From: Roseovarius sp. S88
Lineage (GTDB): Bacteria; Pseudomonadota; Alphaproteobacteria; Rhodobacterales; Rhodobacteraceae
Reading direction: 5' to 3'
Assembly: GCF_037023735.1 (NCBI RefSeq)
Contig: NZ_CP146069.1
Location: 3,141,501-3,205,500 of the forward strand
DNA length: 64,000 nt
Part shown: positions 34,132 through 41,649 of the stretch, in pieces
How positions within the stretch are numbered: position 1 is the stretch's first letter
How the letters are laid out: every line of letters starts with the position of its first letter
Notes under the pieces: model-generated
Told to the model about the DNA's origin: nothing
What the model saw: the letters and a program-made list of their open reading frames with translations, nothing else
The model's database searches: none
Position numbers and translations under genes: made by a program

Positions 34132-34158
34132 GAGCGGCTCTTCGGGGCCGCTCGTTTT
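34132..34158 (+). terminator. Intrinsic terminator, second of two
   Basis: Nine-bp stem (GAGCGGCTC with GGGCCGCTC, one G-U pair) capped by a TTCG tetraloop, followed by GTTTTACTTT. Confidence 0.85.
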
Positions 34159-34270
34159 ACTTTATCGCGTAGGCAGTGTTTCACGGGACATAGGGTGCGC
34201 GGGCGTGACCAATTGACCTCTTTGGTGCGTTGATCTTGTATTGGCACATACGCAAAAGTATGTCGGACAC

Positions 34271-34807
34271 ATGGCACGCTCCTCTTCACGTCTGGGACCT
34301 GGTGATTGGCTCAAAGCCGGTGCAAAAGCGCTGGCCGTTGCAGGCCCTGATGCGCTGAAGGCAGAACCGCTTGCCGTCCGTTTGAAAGTGTCTAAAGGCT
34401 CTTTCTATTGGCATTTTCGCGATGTCCCGGCCTTTCAGAAATCGCTTTTGCAGGAGTGGGAAGTCAACGCTCTGACACAGAGCGAAACAGTCCGTGATAC
34501 CGACGAAGCACCCGTCGCCAAACTCCGATCTTTGGCGCAGGCATTTGCCACTCTCGACAAGCTGGAGATGGCCGTTCGAAGCTGGGCGCAAGCGCATAAA
34601 GGTGCACGCAGGTCGGTGGATCGCGTGGACACCGTCCGGTTGAGCTTTTTGCAGGACACATTGACGGACATCGGCATCGCCAACCCCGAAATGTCGCGTA
34701 TCATCTATGCCGCAGCCATTGGCATGAATGACATCGGAAAACACGGGCCAAGCGACAATGCGGATGCCATCGGGTCATTGGTCGACCTTGTGCTTGCGCT
34801 GCGGTAG
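34271..34807 (+). CDS. TetR/AcrR-family transcriptional regulator
   Basis: A 178-residue TetR-type repressor. The N-terminal helix-turn-helix is seen in GDWLKAGAKALAVAGPDALKAEPLAVRLKVSKGSFYWHFRDV (quoted pieces AVRLKVSKGSFYWHF). A short C-terminal ligand domain follows. The ATG (MARSSSRLGPG) is chosen over an in-frame TTG 30 bases upstream. It lies 2 bp ahead of the META-domain gene, indicating one operon. Target and ligand unknown. Confidence 0.88.
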   Translation: MARSSSRLGPGDWLKAGAKALAVAGPDALKAEPLAVRLKVSKGSFYWHFRDVPAFQKSLLQEWEVNALTQSETVRDTDEAPVAKLRSLAQAFATLDKLEMAVRSWAQAHKGARRSVDRVDTVRLSFLQDTLTDIGIANPEMSRIIYAAAIGMNDIGKHGPSDNADAIGSLVDLVLALR

Positions 34808-34809
34808 CC

Positions 34810-35202
34810 ATGCGATTTGCGTTCACCTTCCCTTTGATGATTGCGTTGTTTCAGTGCGGTGGAGATGAAACCCTGTCAGGTTACGGTGCGGCCGATGCGG
34901 CGTGGAAGCTTATCGAAATCGACGGCACAGATTTTGTCGCGGAGACAGTGATACAATTTCCTGAAGAAGGAAAAATCACCGGCGAAGGCCCCTGCAACCA
35001 GTTTTTCGGCTCACAAGCCGAACCTTACCCCTGGTTCAAAACCGAGAATATCGCCAGCACACGGCGGGCGTGCCCTGACTTAGAGGCCGAAACGTGGATG
35101 TTGCAGAGCCTGGACAAGATGACTTTGGCCGAAGTGTCCGCCAACACACTCATTCTGAGCAACGATGCAGGCGGACAAATGGTGTTTGAGGCGGTTCGTT
35201 AA
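34810..35202 (+). CDS. META-domain lipoprotein-like protein
   Basis: A 130-residue protein. [24 protein letters not shown] (quoted piece [10 protein letters not shown]) reads as a short lipoprotein signal with the lipobox cysteine at residue 17. The rest is a META domain (HslJ-like): [26 protein letters not shown], then [23 protein letters not shown] proteins such as HslJ contribute to stress or antibiotic tolerance in E. coli; the biochemical role is unclear. It is co-transcribed with the TetR gene and overlaps the convergent recO stop by 4 bp. Confidence 0.82.
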   Translation: MRFAFTFPLMIALFQCGGDETLSGYGAADAAWKLIEIDGTDFVAETVIQFPEEGKITGEGPCNQFFGSQAEPYPWFKTENIASTRRACPDLEAETWMLQSLDKMTLAEVSANTLILSNDAGGQMVFEAVR

Positions 35203-35936
35203 CCCGCGTTCATTTGTGCCGCATAGCGCGAAACAAATCGTCCCCGCGCCTCCGGCAAAGGCTTGTTCCCGATTTCCGGCGCCAAAGCGTTCGACAAAAA
35301 ATACCCCGTCACGTCTAGTGCCTGAATAATCTCGGCATCGTCCGACGGGTTTGCCCCCAAAAGACACGGCGGCAAGGGAAGTAAACGGTCCGCCCATTCT
35401 CCTGCTCCGTCGCGTGACACAGCCCGCCCGGTTTTTGGCGAAATATAAACCAGATCCCGATCAGACCCGCCCAAAACTGTACACTCGCTGAGGTCCAGAC
35501 CAAAGCCCATGTCGTCGAGCAATGCCAATTCCCATTGCAGATAGGCCAGCGGCCAGACCTCAGGTTGCCCCAGCAAGTCCAAAAGCTGTTCTGATTTGCG
35601 ATACAAAGGCGCATGCGCTTCACGTTCCGGCAGGCAAAAGAGCAAGAGCGCCGTGACCGCGTTGAGCCCGGCGAGCGACAACCGATCACCCATCACCAAT
35701 GCCGCGCGCGAGCGCACCAATTCGGCCTGATAGGTGCCAATGTGATCTTCCAGTCGCGCGCGCCAACTGACGTCCAGCTGAGCACCCGGCTGTAAGACAG
35801 GCGCCATCTTGCGTGACGCTCCGCCACGAACCACACCCGCGTGACGGCCTTGGTTTGGGGTGAATACGTCAATGATGGCGCTGCTTTCGCCATGCCGTCG
35901 ACTGCTTAGCAAGATGCCTTGGTCGCGCCACTCCAT
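35199..35936 (-). CDS. recO: DNA repair protein RecO
   Basis: A 245-residue RecO, which helps load RecA onto SSB-coated DNA in the RecFOR pathway. Seen: the N-terminal OB-fold start [40 protein letters not shown], and the helical C-terminal part with [23 protein letters not shown]. The usual zinc-ligand cysteines are reduced, as in many alphaproteobacterial RecO. The ATG of MEWRDQGIL is the family start; the longer frame upstream overlaps DUF1491. Last gene of era-DUF1491-recO. Confidence 0.93.
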   Translation of the reverse strand: MEWRDQGILLSSRRHGESSAIIDVFTPNQGRHAGVVRGGASRKMAPVLQPGAQLDVSWRARLEDHIGTYQAELVRSRAALVMGDRLSLAGLNAVTALLLFCLPEREAHAPLYRKSEQLLDLLGQPEVWPLAYLQWELALLDDMGFGLDLSECTVLGGSDRDLVYISPKTGRAVSRDGAGEWADRLLPLPPCLLGANPSDDAEIIQALDVTGYFLSNALAPEIGNKPLPEARGRFVSRYAAQMNAG

Positions 35937-35941
35937 GAAGA

Positions 35942-36274
35942 CTAGTCCGCCAGTCCAGGTTCTTCGAGTAGGTGGCGGCCTTCGCGATCCTCGACCTCCA
36001 GAACCCAAAGATCAGGATCGAACCCCTTTTGGCGTGCGATCACCTCATCAACCTCGCTCTCGGCCCCTTCCGACAGCACATCCCAGCGGCGCGCCCCGCT
36101 CATTAGGTCAAACCCACGTTGAAATGCCTTGGCCTGACCATCAAGCGTATTGAGCTTCACGATCACAGCCCCCGCTGTGTCATCCCCGTGTTTGACGACG
36201 AATGCAGGTATCTCCAGCAGTTTCAGCCTCTGCAAATACGCATGCACCCAGAACTCTGCTGTCAAGCGGCTCAC
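35942..36274 (-). CDS. DUF1491 family protein
   Basis: A 110-residue protein of the DUF1491 family: [15 protein letters not shown] at the start, [20 protein letters not shown] in the middle, and [24 protein letters not shown] near the end. It is conserved between era and recO in Rhodobacterales. Its function is unknown. The position suggests a link to ribosome assembly or recombination, but that is inference from neighbourhood. It overlaps era by 4 bp and is 5 bp from recO. Confidence 0.88.
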   Translation of the reverse strand: MSRLTAEFWVHAYLQRLKLLEIPAFVVKHGDDTAGAVIVKLNTLDGQAKAFQRGFDLMSGARRWDVLSEGAESEVDEVIARQKGFDPDLWVLEVEDREGRHLLEEPGLAD

Positions 36275-37179
36275 GCGTTGCCGTCCTTGAAATCAAGCCC
36301 CATTTCGGTATAGCGCTCGGCCTCGTCAAGCCAGCCGGGGCGCACTTTGACCTGGGTGAACAGATGCACGCGGCGGCCTAGAAACTCTTCCAGTTCGACG
36401 CGCGCCGCCTGGCTGACCGCCTTGATCGTCTCGCCTTTTTTACCCAGAACGATACCTTTGTGACCATCCCGTGTGACATAGATGATTTGTTCAATCTTGG
36501 CCGAGCCATCCTTGCGTTCTTCCCAGGCTTCGGTCTCGACGGTGAGCTGATAGGGCAATTCCTGATGCAGGCGCAGGGTGAGCTTTTCACGCGTGACCTC
36601 AGCCGCAATCATGCGCATGGGGAGATCGGCGATCTGATCCTCGGGATAAAGCCAAGGGCCCTCGGGCAACTCCGCGGCGAGCCACAGGCGCAGGTCGGCA
36701 ACACCATGTCCCTTTTCGGCAGAGATCATGAAAGTTTCTGCAAAGCTGAACCGCTCGTTAAGGTCTTGGGCCAGTCCCAAAAGTACTTCGGATTTCACCT
36801 TGTCAATCTTGTTGATCGCCAGCGCCACACGCCGCCCCTTGGGCATGTTTCCCAATCCCTCAAGGATGCGTTCAACACCTTTGGTTACGCCCCGATGCGC
36901 CTCGATCAAAAGCACAACCAAATCAGCATCTGCAGCACCGCCCCAGGCCGCGGCGACCATGGCACGATCCAGCCTGCGTTTGGGCGCAAAAAGACCTGGA
37001 GTATCGACAAAGACAAGCTGCGCATCGCCTTCGATTGCCACACCCCGGATGCGTGCCCGTGTCGTTTGCACTTTGTGGGTCACAATGCTGACTTTTGCGC
37101 CAACCATGCGGTTGAGCAGCGTGGATTTGCCCGCATTGGGCTCTCCGATCAGGGCAATGAAACCAGCGCGCGTGGTCAT
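36271..37179 (-). CDS. era: GTPase Era
   Basis: A 302-residue Era GTPase needed for 16S rRNA processing and 30S assembly. Seen: G1 GEPNAGKSTLLN, G2 around KVQTTRARIRG, G3 DTPG, G4 NKIDKVK, and the C-terminal KH domain with GHKGIVLGKKGETIK. The ATG MTTRAGFIALIG is the family start; an upstream in-frame codon adds 17 unrelated residues. In most alphaproteobacteria era follows rnc directly; here rnc is 12 kb away. Confidence 0.95.
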   Translation of the reverse strand: MTTRAGFIALIGEPNAGKSTLLNRMVGAKVSIVTHKVQTTRARIRGVAIEGDAQLVFVDTPGLFAPKRRLDRAMVAAAWGGAADADLVVLLIEAHRGVTKGVERILEGLGNMPKGRRVALAINKIDKVKSEVLLGLAQDLNERFSFAETFMISAEKGHGVADLRLWLAAELPEGPWLYPEDQIADLPMRMIAAEVTREKLTLRLHQELPYQLTVETEAWEERKDGSAKIEQIIYVTRDGHKGIVLGKKGETIKAVSQAARVELEEFLGRRVHLFTQVKVRPGWLDEAERYTEMGLDFKDGNA

Positions 37180-37245
37180 ATGTGTGCTTTCAGTTTTGCG
37201 TGCGCTCTGCCCTAGCGCATCCTCGGCCAAAGCGCCAGAACCGTC

Positions 37246-38256
37246 TTAGAACACCGCATGTTCGCCCAGGTCTACCTCCACTTCGCCACGTGCCAGGCCA
37301 TGATAGTGATCAGCCAGCGTGTCTTGGCCAAACTCCGGGGTGGCATCGGCGTCGTATCCTTGGCGGTCCGCATCCCAGAGCAACATTGACTCGGTTGCAT
37401 AGTAGCGTCCGATCCGGGCCAGTTCAGCCTTCGCCCGTACCGCCGGGCTGAACATTCCAACGGCTGTCAAAAGCCAAATGATCACGCTCATCAGGGCGAC
37501 CGGCACGCGACGGAACTGCGGCTTTTCGTTCAGTGCCTGAAAAAGTAGGTTTCCCTGCTCAAGTGGTGTAAGTGCCAGTCCTGGCCCACCGACGGGCAGA
37601 ATGCGGTTTTGACAAGCCGGGTGTGTGAGGCAACGTACCACAAAACGCGCCAGATCCGCGTCGCTGATCGGTTTACAAGCGGTGAGTGCCCCATCTCCGA
37701 ACACTAAAAAGGGCTTGCCTGCGCGTAACCTGCCCAATTGTCCGGAAAGCGATTTGAAAAACGCGGTGGGTCGCACGATCGAATAGGTCAGGCCCGAAGC
37801 GACCAGTTCTTCTTCAAAGGCCAGCTTAGCGTGCTGAAACGCCAGTTTGGGCTTTTGCACGCAAATGGCAGATAAAAGCACAAAGTGCGGATTGCCCAGC
37901 GCCCTGCATGCCGTCAGAAGCCTGCTGTTGATCCCATGATCCACGGCCCAGGCATCCGATGGCGCACCGGTTCGCGATGCGAGGCAGGAAACAACCGCAT
38001 CCACTCCGTCTGAGATATCATGCAGAAACCCATCGGAAGTCAGATCACCTACCTGCAGTGTCAGACCCGGGTGATCCAACTCCGCTTTGGAACTAGGTGG
38101 ACTGCGCAGCGCACATGTCACATCGAACCCCGCCTCGAGCAACGTCTTGAGGACAGCACGCCCAATCGTGCCAGTCGCACCCAACAGCAGGACGCGGCGC
38201 GTATCAGATGGCACCACAAGGTCGACGCTGTGGTCATAGGCAGGATCGTGTGACAT
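37246..38256 (-). CDS. bciA: BciA-type 3,8-divinyl chlorophyllide 8-vinyl reductase
   Basis: A 336-residue atypical SDR. The NADPH motif is LLGATGTIGRAV, followed by the near-diagnostic IVRPTAFFKSLSGQL, GKPFLVFGDGALTACKPISD and LPVGGPGLALTPLEQG. BciA reduces the C8 vinyl group of (proto)chlorophyllide intermediates in bacteriochlorophyll synthesis. The ATG (MSHDPAYDH) with AAGGA upstream is preferred to a TTG 9 bases earlier. No other pigment gene is in the window, so the presence of a photosynthesis cluster elsewhere is inferred. Confidence 0.9.
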   Translation of the reverse strand: MSHDPAYDHSVDLVVPSDTRRVLLLGATGTIGRAVLKTLLEAGFDVTCALRSPPSSKAELDHPGLTLQVGDLTSDGFLHDISDGVDAVVSCLASRTGAPSDAWAVDHGINSRLLTACRALGNPHFVLLSAICVQKPKLAFQHAKLAFEEELVASGLTYSIVRPTAFFKSLSGQLGRLRAGKPFLVFGDGALTACKPISDADLARFVVRCLTHPACQNRILPVGGPGLALTPLEQGNLLFQALNEKPQFRRVPVALMSVIIWLLTAVGMFSPAVRAKAELARIGRYYATESMLLWDADRQGYDADATPEFGQDTLADHYHGLARGEVEVDLGEHAVF

Positions 38257-38314
38257 TGCGGGCAAATTCCTTGGTCAGCCCAAGCTTACACATGCGCAAT
38301 GCCGGGCACCAACC

Positions 38315-39187
38315 CTAAGCCACAGGCGAGTGCGCCCAGTCGACCACATGTGTGACTTCCTCCTTAGGTCGCGCGATGAACACCTGGGCGTGAAAGTACC
38401 CTGCGTCCTCAAAACTTTTGGTGTCATGTCCACGCGCCTCGGCATTGGCGATCGCGCGCGTCTGTTCATCCTGGCTGGAGAAACGGCGATGGCGGAAGGG
38501 AGGCATGTCAAGCGCCACCACGTCATACTGATGCTCACGCATCATTTCGAGCGCCTGAGCTGTGTCGTTGCCCCGAATAGGCGCCGTCGCTATCCACGGG
38601 CGCTTGCGTGCTGTAGCCTGAAGCATCTTGTCCAATGCACCGGGCAGCATATGCGCCACGCTGCCGCATTCCACGATCAAGTCAGTCTCGGCCAACCAAG
38701 CCTGCAATTCCGCGCTCGGCGTATCATCCTGTAGGTTTTCGGCGAACGCCGCATCATAGATACCAACGGCCTTTCCATACTCGAGCGCGCGTCCGGCGAT
38801 GTCGATACCGGCAAAGCGATCATTTTGCCCCACGCGACGGCGGTTTTGAAACCACTCGCGATCTTTGGCAATCACATCTTCGGTGGTTGCCTCGTCAAAC
38901 CAGGGCTCAACGTAGCGCGACAGCACGTCATCCAGCGCCACATCATGCCGCATCAGCGCAGGCGCGATGCCGTAACCGCTGGCAAAATCCATGACAGTGG
39001 CCTGGTCCAACCCCCGCAGGTGCTTAAGCTCTGCCAACACCGCACGAAACGCGGTCGATGCGAAATGCGCCGTCCGGAACCCGGCATTGTGCATCGCCCG
39101 GTAATACGACCGGCAATCCGGCAAATCGTAGATGTTATCATAGATGGTGACGATCTTCTGGCCCGGGGCCCCTTCGTTTTCAATCAT
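38315..39187 (-). CDS. Methyltransferase-like protein
   Basis: A 290-residue protein with a class I SAM-methyltransferase outline: VMDFASGYGIAPAL as motif I, FAGIDIAGRALEYGKAVGIYD as the motif II equivalent, and DLIVECGSVAHML as motif IV. Motif I lacks the usual GxGxG (it reads ASGYG), so the cofactor site may be altered. Substrate unknown. It lies 58 bp upstream of bciA on the same strand and may be co-transcribed with it. Confidence 0.65.
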   Translation of the reverse strand: MIENEGAPGQKIVTIYDNIYDLPDCRSYYRAMHNAGFRTAHFASTAFRAVLAELKHLRGLDQATVMDFASGYGIAPALMRHDVALDDVLSRYVEPWFDEATTEDVIAKDREWFQNRRRVGQNDRFAGIDIAGRALEYGKAVGIYDAAFAENLQDDTPSAELQAWLAETDLIVECGSVAHMLPGALDKMLQATARKRPWIATAPIRGNDTAQALEMMREHQYDVVALDMPPFRHRRFSSQDEQTRAIANAEARGHDTKSFEDAGYFHAQVFIARPKEEVTHVVDWAHSPVA

Positions 39188-39214
39188 CTGTACCGTCGCT
39201 TCTCGTTATCCAAC

Positions 39215-39261
39215 GCATAGCTTCCTACGCTCACAGAGAGCGCGAGCACAAGAAGCTATGC
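39215..39261. promoter_or_regulatory. Nested inverted repeat upstream of divergent genes
   Basis: GCATAGCTTC (39215-39224) and GAAGCTATGC (39252-39261) are perfect 10-bp arms. Inside is a second hairpin, CGCTC (39228-39232) / GAGCG (39238-39242). It lies between the methyltransferase-like gene and the first EamA gene. It could be an RNA structure or a binding site. Confidence 0.45.
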
Positions 39262-39457
39262 CTGCCCTACGTAAGACCACACGCCGCAACTACAGCCGAG
39301 TGTTACATTCGAAAACGCAGGCGTGACCCAGATTCCTCACCCTGAAACATTGTTTCGAGATATACTCGCTTCGTGACTCATTGTGTGTGCTGTGCGCTTG
39401 CCACAACAGGCCTTTGTGGCTCAGTATTCTTTAAATCACGCCGCGAGGGGACCATCC

Positions 39458-40507
39458 ATGGCACAGGCAACGACGAATCCGCAAGCCGACACATCCAAGG
39501 TTGTCATGGGTGCTTTGCTCGTTTGGGCAGCGGTCATCATCTACGCCTCGTCCAACTCAATCGTGTCCCTGCTGGCCAATATCGGACGGGAAAACCCGGT
39601 CATGGGCCGCAATGCGGTATCGCTATGTAACCTGCTCTTTCTGGGATCTCTCATCTCGCTGGTGCCCATGGTGTTCATGTTCTGGCGAGATTGGACCATG
39701 GAGAACCTGCGCAAACTGTCGCGCAAAGACTGGGGTGTTCTGACGCTTTCAGCAATCCTGTCCTCCGCCCTGACGCCAGCACTTTTCTTTATTGCGCTCG
39801 ACTACACCACCGTGACCAATGTGGTGCTGATCGGGCGGATCGAACCACCGCTTTTCCTGCTGGCTACGGTCCTTATCCTTGGTGAAAAGCTTGATCCCTG
39901 GGCCTTGGCCGCCGGTATCGTCGCTCTGTTTGGTGCGGTGGTCATCTTTCTGATGAACGGTGCTGCGATCGAGTTTGGCAAAGGGGAGATCGCAACAATC
40001 TTTGCCACGTTGTCGTTTATTGCCTCAACCATCGTCACGCGGCTGGGCCTGCGCGGCGTGCCGTTGGGCATCTTCTCAATCTATCGCACGGTGCTCGGAA
40101 CGATTATCTACTATTTTTTGGCGCTCTATCTCTACGGCCCCAACCACTTCCAAGACCTGTTTCAGCCCATCGTCCTGAAATGGGTCTGGGTCTACGCGAT
40201 CATCGTGATCATCGTGGGTCAGTTTTCCTGGAACATCGGTCTGAAACACGCCCGCTCTGGTGATGTGTCACTGGCTACGTCGTTTTCGCCTGTTGCGGCC
40301 CTTATCATTGCGATGGTGCTTTTGGGCGAAGACCCGGGCCCCGGTCTTGTCCCCGGCGGGCTTGTCATCCTTTCGGCTATTGCCATCGGTCAGTTCGGTC
40401 GCCTGCGCGCCAAAGCCGCCGAGAAGCGTGCTGAGGAAGAACGCCGCAAGCACGATATGGACAAAGCGATGGAAGCGGAAGGTCGCGTTAACTTCAAAGG
40501 TGCCTAA
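39458..40507 (+). CDS. EamA-family (DMT) transporter, first copy
   Basis: A 349-residue membrane protein with ten hydrophobic helices in two EamA halves. Pieces: MGALLVWAAVIIYASSNSIV, RIEPPLFLLATVLILGEKL and HARSGDVSLATSFSPVAALI. EamA/DMT proteins export metabolites such as amino acids or take up small solutes; the substrate is unknown. The ATG (MAQATTNPQ) is chosen; a frame open upstream from 39383 is not needed. It carries a charged C-terminal tail (KAAEKRAEEERRKHDMDKAM). The next gene is a close paralogue, so this is a tandem duplication. Confidence 0.9.
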   Translation: MAQATTNPQADTSKVVMGALLVWAAVIIYASSNSIVSLLANIGRENPVMGRNAVSLCNLLFLGSLISLVPMVFMFWRDWTMENLRKLSRKDWGVLTLSAILSSALTPALFFIALDYTTVTNVVLIGRIEPPLFLLATVLILGEKLDPWALAAGIVALFGAVVIFLMNGAAIEFGKGEIATIFATLSFIASTIVTRLGLRGVPLGIFSIYRTVLGTIIYYFLALYLYGPNHFQDLFQPIVLKWVWVYAIIVIIVGQFSWNIGLKHARSGDVSLATSFSPVAALIIAMVLLGEDPGPGLVPGGLVILSAIAIGQFGRLRAKAAEKRAEEERRKHDMDKAMEAEGRVNFKGA

Positions 40508-40587
40508 AAAAATCTTCTCAATCAGAGAATAACTAGCGAGGTTTGCACGTATAACTCCCGAAACCAATAAAAACCGGGACAAATACA

Positions 40588-41643
40588 GTGAGCCTCGCAA
40601 GTACAAACACGCAACCAGAACAATCCAAAGTCATCATGGGCGCCCTGCTCGTCTGGGCCGCGGTGATCATCTACGCATCTTCCAATTCGATCGTGTCCGC
40701 CCTTGCCGAGATCGGCTGGCAGAACAAGATCGCAGGGCGCAATGCGATTTCCTTTTGCAACCTGCTTTTTCTGGGGTCGCTGATATCGCTGGTGCCGATG
40801 ACCTTCATGTTTCGCAAAGACTGGACGCGGGAAAAGGTCCGTGCCCTTCGGCGCAAAGACTGGATCATCCTGACAATCTCTGCCGGGCTGTCTTCTGCCC
40901 TGACGCCTTATCTTTTCTTCATTGCGCTTGACGCGACAACCGTCACGAATGTCGTTCTCGTGGGTCGGATCGAACCGCCGCTTTTCCTGATCGCTTCGGC
41001 AATCTTGTTGAAAGAAAAGCTGGACTGGTGGGCACTGACCGGTGGATTGATCGCGCTTTGCGGCGCTGTGGTCATCTTCGTGCTCAACACTGGCGAAGAG
41101 GGCTTCACCCTCGGCAAAGGAGAGATCGCCACGGTTTTCGCGACCTTGTCCTTTATCGCATCCACCTTGATCACACGGGTTGGTTTGCAAGGCATCCCAC
41201 TTGGCATCTTCTCGATCTACCGTTCGGTCCTGGGTACGATCATCTTCTATTTCCTCGGCCTTTACCTTTACGGCCCCAACCATTTTCAGGATCTTCTGGA
41301 ACCGATCGTCCTGAAATGGGTTTGGGTCTATGCGGTGATCGTGGTGCTCTGCGGGCAGTTGGCCTGGAACCTCGGCATGAAACACGCGCGCTCAGGCGAT
41401 GTGTCTCTGGCCACGTCTTTCTCTCCTATTGCGGCGCTGGTGCTTGCCATGCTGATCCTGGGCGAAGACCCTGGCCCGGGCCTTATCCCCGGCGGTCTGA
41501 TCATCCTGTCGGCCATCGCGATTGGGCAATACGGACGCCTGCGCGCAAAGACGAAAGAGAAGCGCGCCGAAGCAGAGCGCCAGAAACGGCAAATGGACAA
41601 GTCGATGGAGGCCGAAGGTCACTTGAACTTCAAAGGCGCGTAA
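40588..41643 (+). CDS. EamA-family (DMT) transporter, second copy
   Basis: A 351-residue paralogue of the preceding gene, sharing long identical stretches (VWAAVIIYASSNSIVS, CNLLFLGSLISLVPM, LYLYGPNHFQDL, EDPGPGL). By eye about two thirds of the positions match. It starts with GTG and has a weak ribosome site, so it may be translated less or from a coupled position. The tail ends MEAEGHLNFKGA, matching MEAEGRVNFKGA in copy one. The duplication is old enough for the codons to have diverged. Convergent with the ABC exporter. Confidence 0.9.
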   Translation: MSLASTNTQPEQSKVIMGALLVWAAVIIYASSNSIVSALAEIGWQNKIAGRNAISFCNLLFLGSLISLVPMTFMFRKDWTREKVRALRRKDWIILTISAGLSSALTPYLFFIALDATTVTNVVLVGRIEPPLFLIASAILLKEKLDWWALTGGLIALCGAVVIFVLNTGEEGFTLGKGEIATVFATLSFIASTLITRVGLQGIPLGIFSIYRSVLGTIIFYFLGLYLYGPNHFQDLLEPIVLKWVWVYAVIVVLCGQLAWNLGMKHARSGDVSLATSFSPIAALVLAMLILGEDPGPGLIPGGLIILSAIAIGQYGRLRAKTKEKRAEAERQKRQMDKSMEAEGHLNFKGA

Positions 41644-41649
41644 AACGCC

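Larger units (their letters stand above)
33921..34270. other. 350-bp intergenic stretch holding a structured RNA candidate
   Basis: No protein-coding ORF is supported. From 34007 to 34158 the plus strand is dense in perfect hairpins ending in two terminators (listed separately). The rest, up to the tetR start, shows nothing I can assign. Confidence 0.55.

Noticed and set aside
33921..34270. tRNA or known riboswitch in the structured region
   Set aside because: No cloverleaf, T-loop or CCA-like features; only simple hairpins and terminators.
39383..39457. N-terminal extension of the first EamA gene
   Set aside because: The 25 added residues are unlike the paralogue's N-terminus, which aligns with the ATG at 39458.
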